Shown here piece by piece: positions 33,701 through 40,100 of a stretch of 64,000 nucleotides of DNA (position 1 is the stretch's first letter; each line of letters opens with the position of its first letter). Source of the DNA: Nectonema munidae. Its lineage: Eukaryota; Nematomorpha; Nectonematoida; Nectonematidae. The notes under the pieces are model-generated. The model worked only from the letters and a program-made list of their open reading frames with translations, searched no databases and had not been told where the DNA came from. Made by a program: the position numbers and the translations under genes. The stretch is from positions 372,001 to 436,000 of the forward strand of contig JAUIRK010000952.1 in the NCBI GenBank assembly GCA_030549495.1, read 5' to 3'.

Positions 33701-35301
33701 TCCTCAGTTATATCTGAAGATGGAATGAAATGGGATAAATGCCAAATAAATAATCGTCAGTAAATAATTTAGGAGGGGCATATTGTCAAACTTCTCATTG
33801 GCATATTGTCAAACTTCTCTATAATTCTAATATGGAAACAAGAAGTAAAGTTCTTGGATAAACCGTCGATAGAATGAATAAATAAAAAGCAAACCTGCCA
33901 TCATGTGGATCTATAAACTCAACACCTTCTTCACTCACACTGCTCAACTGCGACAGAGAAACCATTTGAAAACCACCACTATCCTTGCATACACAATGAA
34001 AAGAGGGACATGAGGCATTAGTTTTATCAAATGAAAATGATTTGTGTCTACCGTTAATAAACTTCCTTTCCAGTTCATGAACTTGTGCAAGCCGCCAAAC
34101 TTTTCAATTATACTCTCGCCCTAAAAAAAATTAAGGAACATAATCTTGAAGACTAATCGTCTGTTCTATTTTTGAATGCAATTTTATATAGAGAAAGCAG
34201 ACGATTTTATTTGATGTGACATTGGAGTCGCATTGGTCGTCAAAGGGTTAAATAATAGATATTAAATATTAAAGTGTTTGGTGGATGTTTCTATTTACAT
34301 CCATTGTCTGAAAATTTTGATCGTTTCAACAAAAAGCTAAAGTTAGAGTACCTTAAGTTATATTTTAGTAATTAATTTACTTGAATTAATTTTTTGAATA
34401 AACTCCATTTGATCCAAGAAAAGCAGAGCACATAAATTAGAAATAAAAATACCTTAGCCCTTTGACTACCAGTGAAACACCATTGTCACACCCAAGAAAT
34501 GAAAATTGTCGGCTTAAAATATATAAAGTTCTATTGAAAAAGAAAGCTGGCGAATAATCTCCTAAATGACCAGGATTATATTTAAAGCAGATGATTTTTA
34601 TTTCCTGGCTCACTGGTCCTCAAAGAGCTGAAATCAAGAAATCGTATGCGTTTTTTGAGGATAAAGGTAGAAGCAAATGCGTTAATGGATTGAAATAATC
34701 AAATTCTGATCAATCTTTCTCCACAAAATAAATATTAGCTTACTACACAGGGACACTATAGAAGCATAGCATTGCCCTGAATGAATTGTTTTTTCACGAA
34801 TTTCGGCTAGGTAAATTTGATAAATTAGAACTTCAAAGAAATTTGTATTTTTCATTTAAAAAGGCACTTTCTTCTCCTAGATATGAAAAGCTTAAATTGA
34901 AAAAGACTTTTTTTCATCTGTAGACATTCTTGGAGATTATATCTATAAGGAAAAAAGGACCTCATATGGTATATTTCATTCATAGCAATATTGGTGCATC
35001 TCGCAATCGAGGTAACATAGATTTAAAGCGTAATTGAAAGGAAAGCCGATGTTAGAGGCTAAATGCAATGAACATAAAAATGTACAGGCCTCATCGCAAG
35101 ATGGTAGGTATTGCCAAGGATGATTTTACAGTTCAAGTCATAGAGTTGTTCAGGAAGAACTCCTTTAAGTGTTCCCTGAGTTCCAACAGGCATAAACACT
35201 GGAGAGGAGAGGGTGGAGTGTGGAAGTTTGATTCTTGAAACTCTAGCTTTGGACTTTGAACACTTTGCAACGATTTCAAAGATGAGTGGCGTAGTGTCCA
35301 T
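15557..35301 (-). CDS. QTRT1: Queuine tRNA-ribosyltransferase catalytic subunit 1 (eukaryotic TGT), complete, eight exons
   Basis: The eight exons splice in phase into 392 residues; the human protein has about 403. The enzyme swaps guanine 34 for queuine in the anticodons of Asp, Asn, His and Tyr tRNAs, working as a heterodimer with QTRT2. Visible signatures: [14 protein letters not shown] (34-47), [10 protein letters not shown] (63-72), [11 protein letters not shown] with the general-base Asp96, QLDD (148-151), FGIVQGG (189-195), GGLSGGE (219-225), [12 protein letters not shown] with the nucleophile Asp270, and the zinc site Cys308-x-Cys310-xx-Cys313 with His338. The start is the ATG at 35301; an in-frame TAG lies upstream. 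One small oddity is PTRCARFG where the human protein has PTRTARFG. Introns measure 965, 68, 966, 2088, 49, 3369 and 11061 bp and are loaded with transposons, yet every exon is open and every junction is GT-AG. It should be a working housekeeping gene. Confidence 0.96.
16238..16689 (+). pseudogene. LINE reverse transcriptase piece 1 (palm with YADD, zinc finger)
   Basis: Opens inside the fingers/palm with [19 protein letters not shown], then [12 protein letters not shown] and the catalytic YADD at residues 68-71. A CxxC...CxxC...HxxC segment is cut off after the Cys codon, where the inverted-repeat element starts at 16690. Confidence 0.85.
17116..17313. mobile_element. hAT-like MITE, 198 bp
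   Basis: Ends are CAGTGACGTAGTAGGCTGGG and, in reverse, CAGTGGTGTAGCCAAAAA. Flanking 8-bp copies CTTCTCTC (17108-17115) and CTTCTGTC (17314-17321) differ at one base. Eight-bp duplications and CAGTG ends fit the hAT superfamily. Nested inside the element at 16690-19316. Confidence 0.75.
17532..17873. mobile_element. Mutator-like MITE with tandem-repeat terminal inverted repeats, 342 bp
   Basis: The left end GGTCCTCCGACATTTCGTTC runs into four tandem units of about 40 bp (TTATTTTCATAAGACA... TGGACAATTC). The right end in reverse is GGTCGACAGACATTTAGCC followed by GACAAATTGTCTCAT. A perfect 8-bp duplication GTTAGTTT flanks it (17524-17531 and 17874-17881). GGT...GACATTT ends are shared with the transposase-bearing element at 10765. 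Confidence 0.8.
18112..18250 (-). repeat. tRNA-derived SINE
   Basis: On the minus strand: a head with GGTTGGTTGAGATGATG, B-box-like GGATTCGATTCC, then a body with CGGTACATCAGTACCTTGTC and CACCCGCTGC. It matches the copy at 57635-57774 closely and shares body blocks with 12650-12830. Confidence 0.7.
18251..19260. other. AT-rich interior of the 2.6 kb element
   Basis: No coding signal. The stretch includes a loose repeat of GGTCTCCCGTGGTATTTCCA and CCACTAATTTTCAAAATTG near 19223 that recurs in diverged form near 28574. Confidence 0.4.
19317..19829 (+). pseudogene. LINE reverse transcriptase piece 2 (thumb / C-terminal region)
   Basis: Starts mid-codon at the end of the inverted-repeat element and reads [60 protein letters not shown] and [11 protein letters not shown]. 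It ends at the 5-bp GAATG site (19825-19829) used by the LTR element. The frame is open throughout this piece. Confidence 0.85.
19830..20113 (-). repeat. LTR (3' LTR of the gypsy-type fossil)
   Basis: Begins TGTTATG and ends CATAACA on the plus strand; 284 bp. It matches the other copy almost throughout, with a few small differences. Confidence 0.93.
20200..21420 (-). pseudogene. Integrase-region remnant of the gypsy-type fossil
   Basis: Typical gypsy integrase features are readable: a [10 protein letters not shown] strand, TDNATTF and [15 protein letters not shown] around the catalytic residues, and a downstream stretch with [15 protein letters not shown] residues. Part of a broken fossil; no working protein is implied. 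Confidence 0.8.
21680..22757 (-). pseudogene. Gag-like remnant of the gypsy-type fossil
   Basis: A coiled-coil start ([24 protein letters not shown]), a retrotransposon gag stretch around [19 protein letters not shown], and a zinc knuckle [15 protein letters not shown] short [12 protein letters not shown] segment occurs twice in tandem. Part of a broken fossil. Confidence 0.8.
22786..23072 (-). repeat. LTR (5' LTR of the gypsy-type fossil)
   Basis: 287 bp, with the same TGTTATG...CATAACA boundaries. It is immediately followed on the plus strand by the GAATG duplication and then by LINE coding sequence. Confidence 0.93.
23073..23330 (+). pseudogene. LINE piece 3 (C-terminus and 3' end)
   Basis: Continues the LINE protein after the LTR fossil: [20 protein letters not shown] then [13 protein letters not shown] and [19 protein letters not shown], followed by a short 3' untranslated part and a GATGATGATGAATAAAG tail. 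Confidence 0.8.
23334..25093 (+). mobile_element. piggyBac element (copy B), degenerate transposase
   Basis: TTAACCCTTATCGGG at 23334 is a plausible piggyBac 5' end: a TTAA target followed by CCC, with a GACTAC/GTAGTC hairpin just inside. Transposase pieces follow on the plus strand. An acidic N-terminus lies near 23740-23920. [20 protein letters not shown] then [13 protein letters not shown] are at 24414-24500, the region of the second catalytic aspartate. [18 protein letters not shown] is near 24714, the region of the third. The C-terminal zinc-binding [13 protein letters not shown] ends at 25093. Frames are broken several times. The 3' end was not located. Confidence 0.8.
24415..24944 (+). 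pseudogene. piggyBac transposase core of copy B
   Basis: Two frames carry [13 protein letters not shown] (catalytic Asp in VDNFFTS) and [20 protein letters not shown] followed by [20 protein letters not shown]. These match the DDD catalytic fold and the 'GGVDxxDxxxxxYsxxRKTxRWpxxvFfxxld' signature of piggyBac transposases. The two parts are in different frames. Confidence 0.85.
25098..26645 (+). mobile_element. Probable second piggyBac-like remnant with ACATATGGCAAT inverted ends
   Basis: A GTACATATGGCAATTTACTC near 25134 is mirrored by TATTGCCATATGTGCGTATA near 26620. The left end also has a CATATTCT...AGAATATG hairpin. Between them a frame with [20 protein letters not shown] resembles the acidic start of piggyBac proteins. 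A later stretch near 26000-26330 resembles the piggyBac C-terminus ([15 protein letters not shown]..., then a basic, Cys-poor tail). Family assignment is tentative. Confidence 0.4.
26768..26962 (-). CDS. QTRT1: QTRT1 exon 7
   Basis: 65 codons from [20 protein letters not shown] through [18 protein letters not shown] to [10 protein letters not shown]. Carries the structural zinc ligands Cys308, Cys310, Cys313 and His338. Acceptor GTTTTAG, donor ACT|GTAAGC. Confidence 0.95.
27410..27840 (+). pseudogene. Remnant of an unclassified repeat-encoded zinc-finger protein
   Basis: The first frame reads [20 protein letters not shown] and soon stops. A second frame reads [20 protein letters not shown] and on to [12 protein letters not shown]. 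From memory, a start of the form RxSCKNxPDxFCYVCGE followed by a DQDKxWAPH block is found in many dispersed, repeat-encoded invertebrate proteins. Here the second Cys of the FCYxCG pair is Tyr. Lies in QTRT1 intron 6. Function unknown. Confidence 0.4.
28860..29555 (+). mobile_element. 3' end of a CR1/L2/jockey-like LINE
   Basis: Frames at 28867-29112 and 29119-29391 end [20 protein letters not shown] then [14 protein letters not shown], the short 'FNxLPxxIRxxxSLxSFKxxLxxxL' C-terminus seen in these LINEs. An untranslated stretch then leads to AATAAATAAATTGAATTGAA, a 5-bp repeat tail. It is 5'-truncated and lies in QTRT1 intron 6, antisense to the gene. Confidence 0.7.
29556..30331. other. AT-rich intron 6 remainder
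   Basis: No coding or repeat ends recognised between the LINE tail and QTRT1 exon 6. Confidence 0.5.
30332..30407 (-). CDS. QTRT1: QTRT1 exon 6
   Basis: 76 bp encoding [20 protein letters not shown] then PTRCA, with the catalytic nucleophile Asp270. Acceptor TTTTAAG, donor GCC|GTAAGC. The intron before it is only 49 bp. Confidence 0.95.
30457..30694 (-). CDS. QTRT1: QTRT1 exon 5
   Basis: 238 bp from [20 protein letters not shown] through [18 protein letters not shown] to KPRYAMGIG. Acceptor TTTTTAAG, donor ATCGG|GTATGA. Contains the FGIVQGG and GGLSGGE substrate-pocket motifs. Confidence 0.95.
31081..32600 (+). mobile_element. Unclassified DNA-transposon-like protein family, copy 1 (degenerate)
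   Basis: Frames at 31081-31488, 31585-31914 and 32177-32404 lie in order. The middle one has [16 protein letters not shown] followed by [19 protein letters not shown]. That pattern, DTTxxNTG... then CxHHxxExxL, is also found in the element at 47229-49400 and resembles a widespread but unnamed invertebrate repeat family. A downstream [18 protein letters not shown] block fits the same family as I remember it. The aspartate of WDTS and the His pair look like candidate catalytic residues of a nuclease fold; that is inference. Frames are interrupted. It lies in QTRT1 intron 4. Confidence 0.5.
32783..32928 (-). CDS. QTRT1: QTRT1 exon 4
   Basis: 146 bp; completes the split Arg codon and encodes [39 protein letters not shown] and AMHRTIRWL, then one base of the next Asp codon. 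Acceptor GGATAG, donor CTTG|GTTTCC. Confidence 0.95.
33119..33255. mobile_element. TTAA MITE, subfamily A (137 bp), in QTRT1 intron 3
   Basis: Runs from TTAACCAGTTAACGACC to GGTCGATAACGGGTTAA, so it starts TTAACC and ends GGTTAA with inverted termini. The interior has GTCTGCG, TCTTCTGC and ATCGTCTGATT blocks. Read in reverse it carries an uninterrupted TTGTATTAAAAAGCATTAAT, which is the empty-site version of the nested copy at 61451-61701. Confidence 0.85.
33895..33983 (-). CDS. QTRT1: QTRT1 exon 3
   Basis: 89 bp encoding [16 protein letters not shown] then [13 protein letters not shown] and the first two bases of an Arg codon. Contains Asp96, the general base of the active site. Only a 68-bp intron separates it from exon 2. 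Confidence 0.94.
34052..34120 (-). CDS. QTRT1: QTRT1 exon 2
   Basis: 23 codons, [20 protein letters not shown] then LLT, between acceptor TTTTTAG and donor ACG|GTAGAC. Corresponds to the PELIQKANGLHGFMNW part of the human protein. Too short to stand out as an open frame. Confidence 0.93.
34131..34251. mobile_element. TTAA MITE, subfamily B (121 bp), in QTRT1 intron 1
   Basis: TTAAGG...GAAGACTAATCGTCTG at the left and GGTCGTCAAAGGGTTAA at the right, with GCAATTTTATATAGAGAAAG and AGCAGACGATTTT inside. It starts 11 bp from the exon 2 splice acceptor. Confidence 0.7.
34454..34632. mobile_element. TTAA MITE, subfamily B, diverged (179 bp), in QTRT1 intron 1
   Basis: TTAGCCCTTTGACTACCAGTG at the left mirrors CACTGGTCCTCAAAGAGCTGAA at the right. 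Core blocks AAATGAAAATTGTCGGC and AAGCAGATGATTTTTATTTC face each other. Both end tetramers are one base away from TTAA-type. Confidence 0.65.
35086..35301 (-). CDS. QTRT1: QTRT1 exon 1
   Basis: 72 codons from [14 protein letters not shown] to YHLAMRP; donor CCT|GTACAT, phase 0. The ATG at 35301 is the first one after an in-frame TAG. A longer frame reaching back to 35322 begins with TTG and is not needed. Confidence 0.93.
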
Positions 35302-35366
35302 TTCACGTATGACTTTCTTCAATTTTGATATCTAAAAGATAATAAATTGAAAAGTAAAAAAGTAGG

Positions 35367-36330
35367 ATGCGAGTGAACTATTTCCGAGGGCCAAAAAAGA
35401 AGTACATATCCTTAACGACCAATTTCAATTCTTTCCGATTAATTAAAATTGAACCTCCTGAATTTAACGTTGATACTGATGAAGACATTGGAGGAACAAT
35501 AGGCAATCTTACAGGAAGACAACTAAGAGTTCCTTGCCAAGCTGCTTTGTTTTGAAGGATAATAATTACAGATAAATGGACAAAAAAATATCTTGATAAT
35601 TATAGAGAGATTTGTTTTCCAACTCCAAGTGTTTAAAGATCTTAAAAATTAAAGACTTACCTTCTTGAACAAAGTAACTATTATGCTCTTTCTAAAAATA
35701 ATGAACTGAAATGTTTCATTAGAATTTCATTGACTTCTAGGTATAACTAAGTGTCTTCCAGGTAGACGTTTTAATTGGGACAACGCTCATGACATGAGAA
35801 ATAATATGATTTATCAAGCGATGCTAAGAGATCTATTTATTCAAATTATGCAAGCAATCCATTGTAGTGACAATTCTAAACTGGATGGAAACGACAAGTT
35901 ACTTTTTATACTCTGGTAGCCACGGATGTAAGCAATTCATTCGCGACAAACCGATTCGTTTCGGTTACAAAGTTTGGAGTTTGAAACAAGAAAATAGCTA
36001 TTTGATTAATTTTGAATCTTATCAGCGCTCAAGTTATATTATTATTGAAAGCATAAATAATGTGGGAAAACTAGCATCACTACTTATCATGATGATAAAA
36101 GATTTTCCAGATAAAATTCGAAACCTTCCATATTGATTCTACTTCGATCATTTATTCACAAGCGTAAATTTACTAAACTGAAGGAAAGGAAAATAATTGA
36201 ATTCGAAATCTTCAACAGTTTATGGTGTAGATCCAATTTCCACTGTTAGACGATACTCAAGGAAAGATAAGAAAAGAATTCAAATATCGATTTCAAGTCA
36301 TCAAATTTTTTCAAGAAAATGAAAAGTTAA
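35367..36330 (+). mobile_element. piggyBac transposase remnant (copy C)
   Basis: The acidic N-terminal frame has IEPPEFNVDTDEDIGGTIGN. Degenerate pieces resemble LPGRRFNWDNAHDMRNNMIY and IMQAIHCSDNSKLDGNDKL. The frame 35867-36136 then has SHGCKQFIRDKPIRFGYKVW followed by SLKQENSYLINFESYQRS. 'GxxxxKQFIxxKPxRFGxKxW' is a strong piggyBac signature. The rest is broken. It begins less than 100 bp from the QTRT1 start codon on the opposite strand, so it may sit in or next to the QTRT1 promoter. Confidence 0.8.
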
Positions 36331-36868
36331 TTATTTTTAAAATAAAATAAGTCAAATCTACCATTTTTAAGTACGCTGAATTGATTGATGACCTTAATTT
36401 TTTATGAAACTGAGTCATTTTATCATTAATCAATCATTTTTAAAAAAACCAAAATTAAATAATTTTAGGATAAAATAAGTCTTAAAGATAATTATATTAA
36501 TGAAATCCAATCAATTTGTCATTAATCAATCATTTTTAAAAAATCAAAAACTAAATATTTTTAAGATAAAATACGACTTAATCAATAATTATGTTTTTAA
36601 AAAGTAATACTTCGACTTATGGAAAGACAATTAGTATTTTTTTTGTATAATAAATCTGTAAAACACTTTGAAAAAAAGTTTGAATAATAAACTTGAGATA
36701 ATGTATGTAACTGATATAAGAAAAGAATCAAAGGATTTAAAATTGAACATTTTTTTTTGTTTTTTGCTTGTTTATATTTTATATATTTTTAGAAGGCGCT
36801 GAATTTAGCTGTAATTTATTTTTTAACAAATTGAATCGGCTTTGAATAGCAAAAAAATATTTAAAAAG
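36331..36868. other. AT-rich stretch
   Basis: A short motif (ATTTTTAAAAA...AAAATAAGTC then TTAATCAATCATTTTTAAAA) recurs loosely about three times between 36340 and 36600. No gene seen. Confidence 0.4.
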
Positions 36869-36966
36869 TATGTTGAGCACCCCAAAGATTCTGAGTTATG
36901 GTTTATAAATGACGTTTTATCAAATTTGAAAAGTATAGAGTTTTGATAGAAATAAGGTTTAAACCC
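36869..36966. repeat. 98-bp exact direct repeat, copy 1
   Basis: Starts TATGTTGAGCACCCCAAAG and ends AAATAAGGTTTAAACCC. It is base-for-base identical, as far as I can read, to 38397-38494. The flanking bases differ on both sides and no flanking duplication is visible. Confidence 0.9.
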
Positions 36967-37559
36967 CGATCTTCTGTTTCCAAATTTAGAGCCTCACCCC
37001 TAGACCAAATGAAATATGTAAAACTATATAGTGTGCTGTGTAAACTCAAATATAGTATAATAATTTGCTTAAATGGATGGTCATGAAACATACAGGGGTG
37101 GTTTTGGCTTGATTACTATTATACAGAGGGGATACAAAAAAAATACCATGCAACAAAATCTAGTATAAAATTTTAATCAATGTGAAATTAAAAATTAAAA
37201 ATATTCTTTTTTTTTGTAGACAATTTTTCAATGAATTGTCAAGAAATGAATTTTTTCAGATTAATTAACTAGAGACCAATTGTCCAAGAACTGATCTTAA
37301 ATTTTGAGCAAAACAAAAGCCAATTTTCTAGATTTTAAACACATTTTATAAATACTAGATACCATTAATCCAAAATCTCAAAAAAAAACTAGAAGCATAC
37401 ATGTCTATCAATGAACCTTGGATATCCTACTTTATGTTCCAATGAAATAAAGCCATAAATAAAGTAAACAACTAATTGCTTATTTTAACATAAAAAACAC
37501 GTTAGAAAATTTAAAAAAGTTTAAAAAATTTATTAGTAGTAAAAAAACAATAATATAAT

Positions 37560-39640
37560 AGTTATATAATTAAAATTTTTGAAAACAACATGCCCTTCCG
37601 CATTTCTGACATTGCTGCTTTATTTTTTTCAATTTGTCTTTAAGTTTCTTGTAGTTGTCTCGAGAAATAGACATTAAACATTTATCACATCTTCTAACTG
37701 GCCCTGTTTTTTCCAAAAATGAATCCCTGCTTGAAATAGTTATATTATCTGACAAACCGCAAATAGTTGAAATTTTATTTTGGTACTGAGACCACAACTA
37801 GGTTTTGATCTTATATAAGGAAACACTAAAGACTTAACTAAAGCTCTATACCAAAAGAGAACGTATCAATTTTTCTAGGATCTTTTGATTTTTTCAAACA
37901 AAAAACAGTTCTAGTATAAAGCTCCAAGCCTTTATAGTCTATTTTTTAGTTTTTCCATTATTAGTAATATAAGAAATAGGCTGATCAAATATATCAACTC
38001 CACCTTTTGTATAGTCATACAGTTTATACAATGCTGGCTTTTTATTTTTATCTTTAGAAACACCTAAAATAGAAGGCATTGATGATGCAATTAAAACGTT
38101 CTTATTACTAGTTTTCCTTTTAACTATATAACTATGTAAACTTAACGACTTAAAATAGTTTTTTTCCCAAAAAATTTTGTAAGAGAAATTATCTCTATCG
38201 GTCAATGAAATAAGTTCTTTGGGAATACTTATTCTTGTAGACATTATTGTTCCTAAACATGTTATTTTTTCTTTAAACAACCACTGAATTAATTTTAAAG
38301 ATGTATAAAATCTATCTAAAGTGATATTTCTACCTTTTATGTTGCTTGATCTCTTGACTTTGTTTTAACCGTTTCTTCAGTTGTGTTCAGATAATATATG
38401 TTGAGCACCCCAAAGATTCTGAGTTATGGTTTATAAATGACGTTTTATCAAATTTGAAAAGTATAGAGTTTTGATAGAAATAAGGTTTAAACCCACTATT
38501 TAGTTTTCGCCCTCAATTGGTCTGCCAGCATAAACGCTTGATTGGTATGTAAAAGCATATTCAACACTGCAAAGAGATCTGAATAACAGTCCATACTTTG
38601 CAGGTTTAAGTGGGCTATATGCTTGAAATTTTACAGCAGTTCTAGGTGGATACAAAGATTCATCTATTGTTAAAAAAGATGTTGGATTAACCCATTTACA
38701 ACAATTTTCATTAAACATTTCAAAAATATTACGAAATGCAGCAAATCTATCGAACTTCCATCTTTCCTCTCTCGTCGAATCTAAATCAAAGCACAAATGT
38801 TTATTCAAAAAATAAAATCTCTTCATACTCATAGTGGAAGCAAATATAGGACAACCCAAATCTGACCAGAAAAATTTTACTCTCAAGTAATTTTGTTTTA
38901 GCAATGCTCTCAAATAAGTCAGACCAATAAAAGCATGCAGTTCTTCAATGTCTATGATACGAATGTGAGGGGATACCTAACATCATCAAGTTTTTCTTTA
39001 TTGATATCTTTGATATAAATATTTGTTTTATGTATTATTTCATTTAAAATTGACTCACTTAAAAACAAATTCAAGCATTCTTTAGGGGATTTCGCAAAAA
39101 CATTTGATTTTAGACCAACACCTCCTCTGATTATATTTTCGCTTCCCTGTCTACAAACATTTATTGATTCAACATTTGACCATAAAAGTTCCTTATCTTT
39201 TATCCCTTGTTGTTTTTCTAAAGAATTAGCTTTCAATACAGATCTAAAAGTTTCTTCTGTCTGTACAGGAATTCTATCAAATGTATTTTCATCCAAACAA
39301 TCATTAATAGAAAATAAAAGTCTACGCTGACTTTCAAGACTCGTGCCAATACTTCTGGTATTTTGATCGAAGTCGTTTTCTAACTCTTGGGAGACATCAT
39401 CCTCTTCTGGTGGGCAAAGTTCTCCATAAATTGAGTCGGAATCACTTTCACTAGTTGATGACTTTGATGTTTAAGCATCTTGATCATGAAATCATTGAAA
39501 GATGTTATCTATACTCGATGACTCTTCGGCACAAACATCTTTTGATGAACCCTCATTTTTCCTTTTTTTATATTTCTAATACCAGACATGCTATAAAAAC
39601 TTACAATTAGACTAAAAAATGGGAAAAAATTGTAAATTCT
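37560..39640 (-). mobile_element. piggyBac element (copy D), nearly complete but interrupted transposase
   Basis: Minus-strand pieces lie in order. An acidic N-terminus starts near 39589 (SGIRNIKKRKNEGSSKD). The central part is at 39296-38500, with FFWSDLGCPIFASTMSMKRF, the SxxRF block, and a catalytic-region LTIDESLYPPRTAVKF. Next come ITLDRFYTSLKLIQWL (near 38300) and TKGGVDIFDQ near 38000. The C-terminal zinc-binding CDKCLMS...CQKCGRACC ends at 37570. The coding is interrupted by a 98-bp repeat at 38397-38494 and by several other breaks. Terminal repeats were not located. This copy keeps more of the protein than copies A, B and C. Confidence 0.85.
38397..38494. repeat. 98-bp exact direct repeat, copy 2, inside piggyBac copy D
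   Basis: Same sequence and orientation as 36869-36966. It lies between the transposase stretches ending GRPIEGEN and starting YLNTTEETVK, so it was added after the gene had formed. The high identity suggests a recent event. Confidence 0.9.
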
Positions 39641-39814
39641 TACTTATCAAACAAGTGAAAAAAAATAGTGCAAAAGTTCACAAAAAGTCCTATACTAATG
39701 ATAAAATGCTAAAATTAAAAATGGAAAGTAGAGTATAAATGATTAAAAAATATGATTCTGACATATGAAGCATGCAAAGTATCACATGTTATTTATAAGT
39801 TCAATGTATATACG

Positions 39815-40092
39815 CAGAGCCGACCCTAGTGTTCGCGGGGCCCTATGCAAAATGGATTGCGCGGGGCCCAGTGTGGGTAGGAAAAAAGATTAAAAGTGAG
39901 AAATAAGATTTTGAAAAAAAGAAAAGAGATTTGTTTTATTACTTTTTCATTAACACAAAATGACAATCAAAGTAACTTTACTTTGCGAACCTTGCATTTA
40001 GCTAAATCATACAATATATCATCAAAATGAAAAATGAGAAGCGCGGGGCCCATTGCGGTCGCATAGGTTGCAGTGGCCTAAGGCCGGCCCTG
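39815..40092. mobile_element. hAT-type MITE, 278 bp, with perfect 8-bp target duplication
   Basis: The left end is CAGAGCCGACCCTAG and the right end in reverse is CAGGGCCGGCCTTAG. GCGCGGGGCCCA-type blocks lie inside each end. TATATACG flanks it on both sides (39807-39814 and 40093-40100). GC-rich ends with an 8-bp duplication fit the hAT superfamily. No coding capacity. Confidence 0.9.
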
Positions 40093-40100
40093 TATATACG

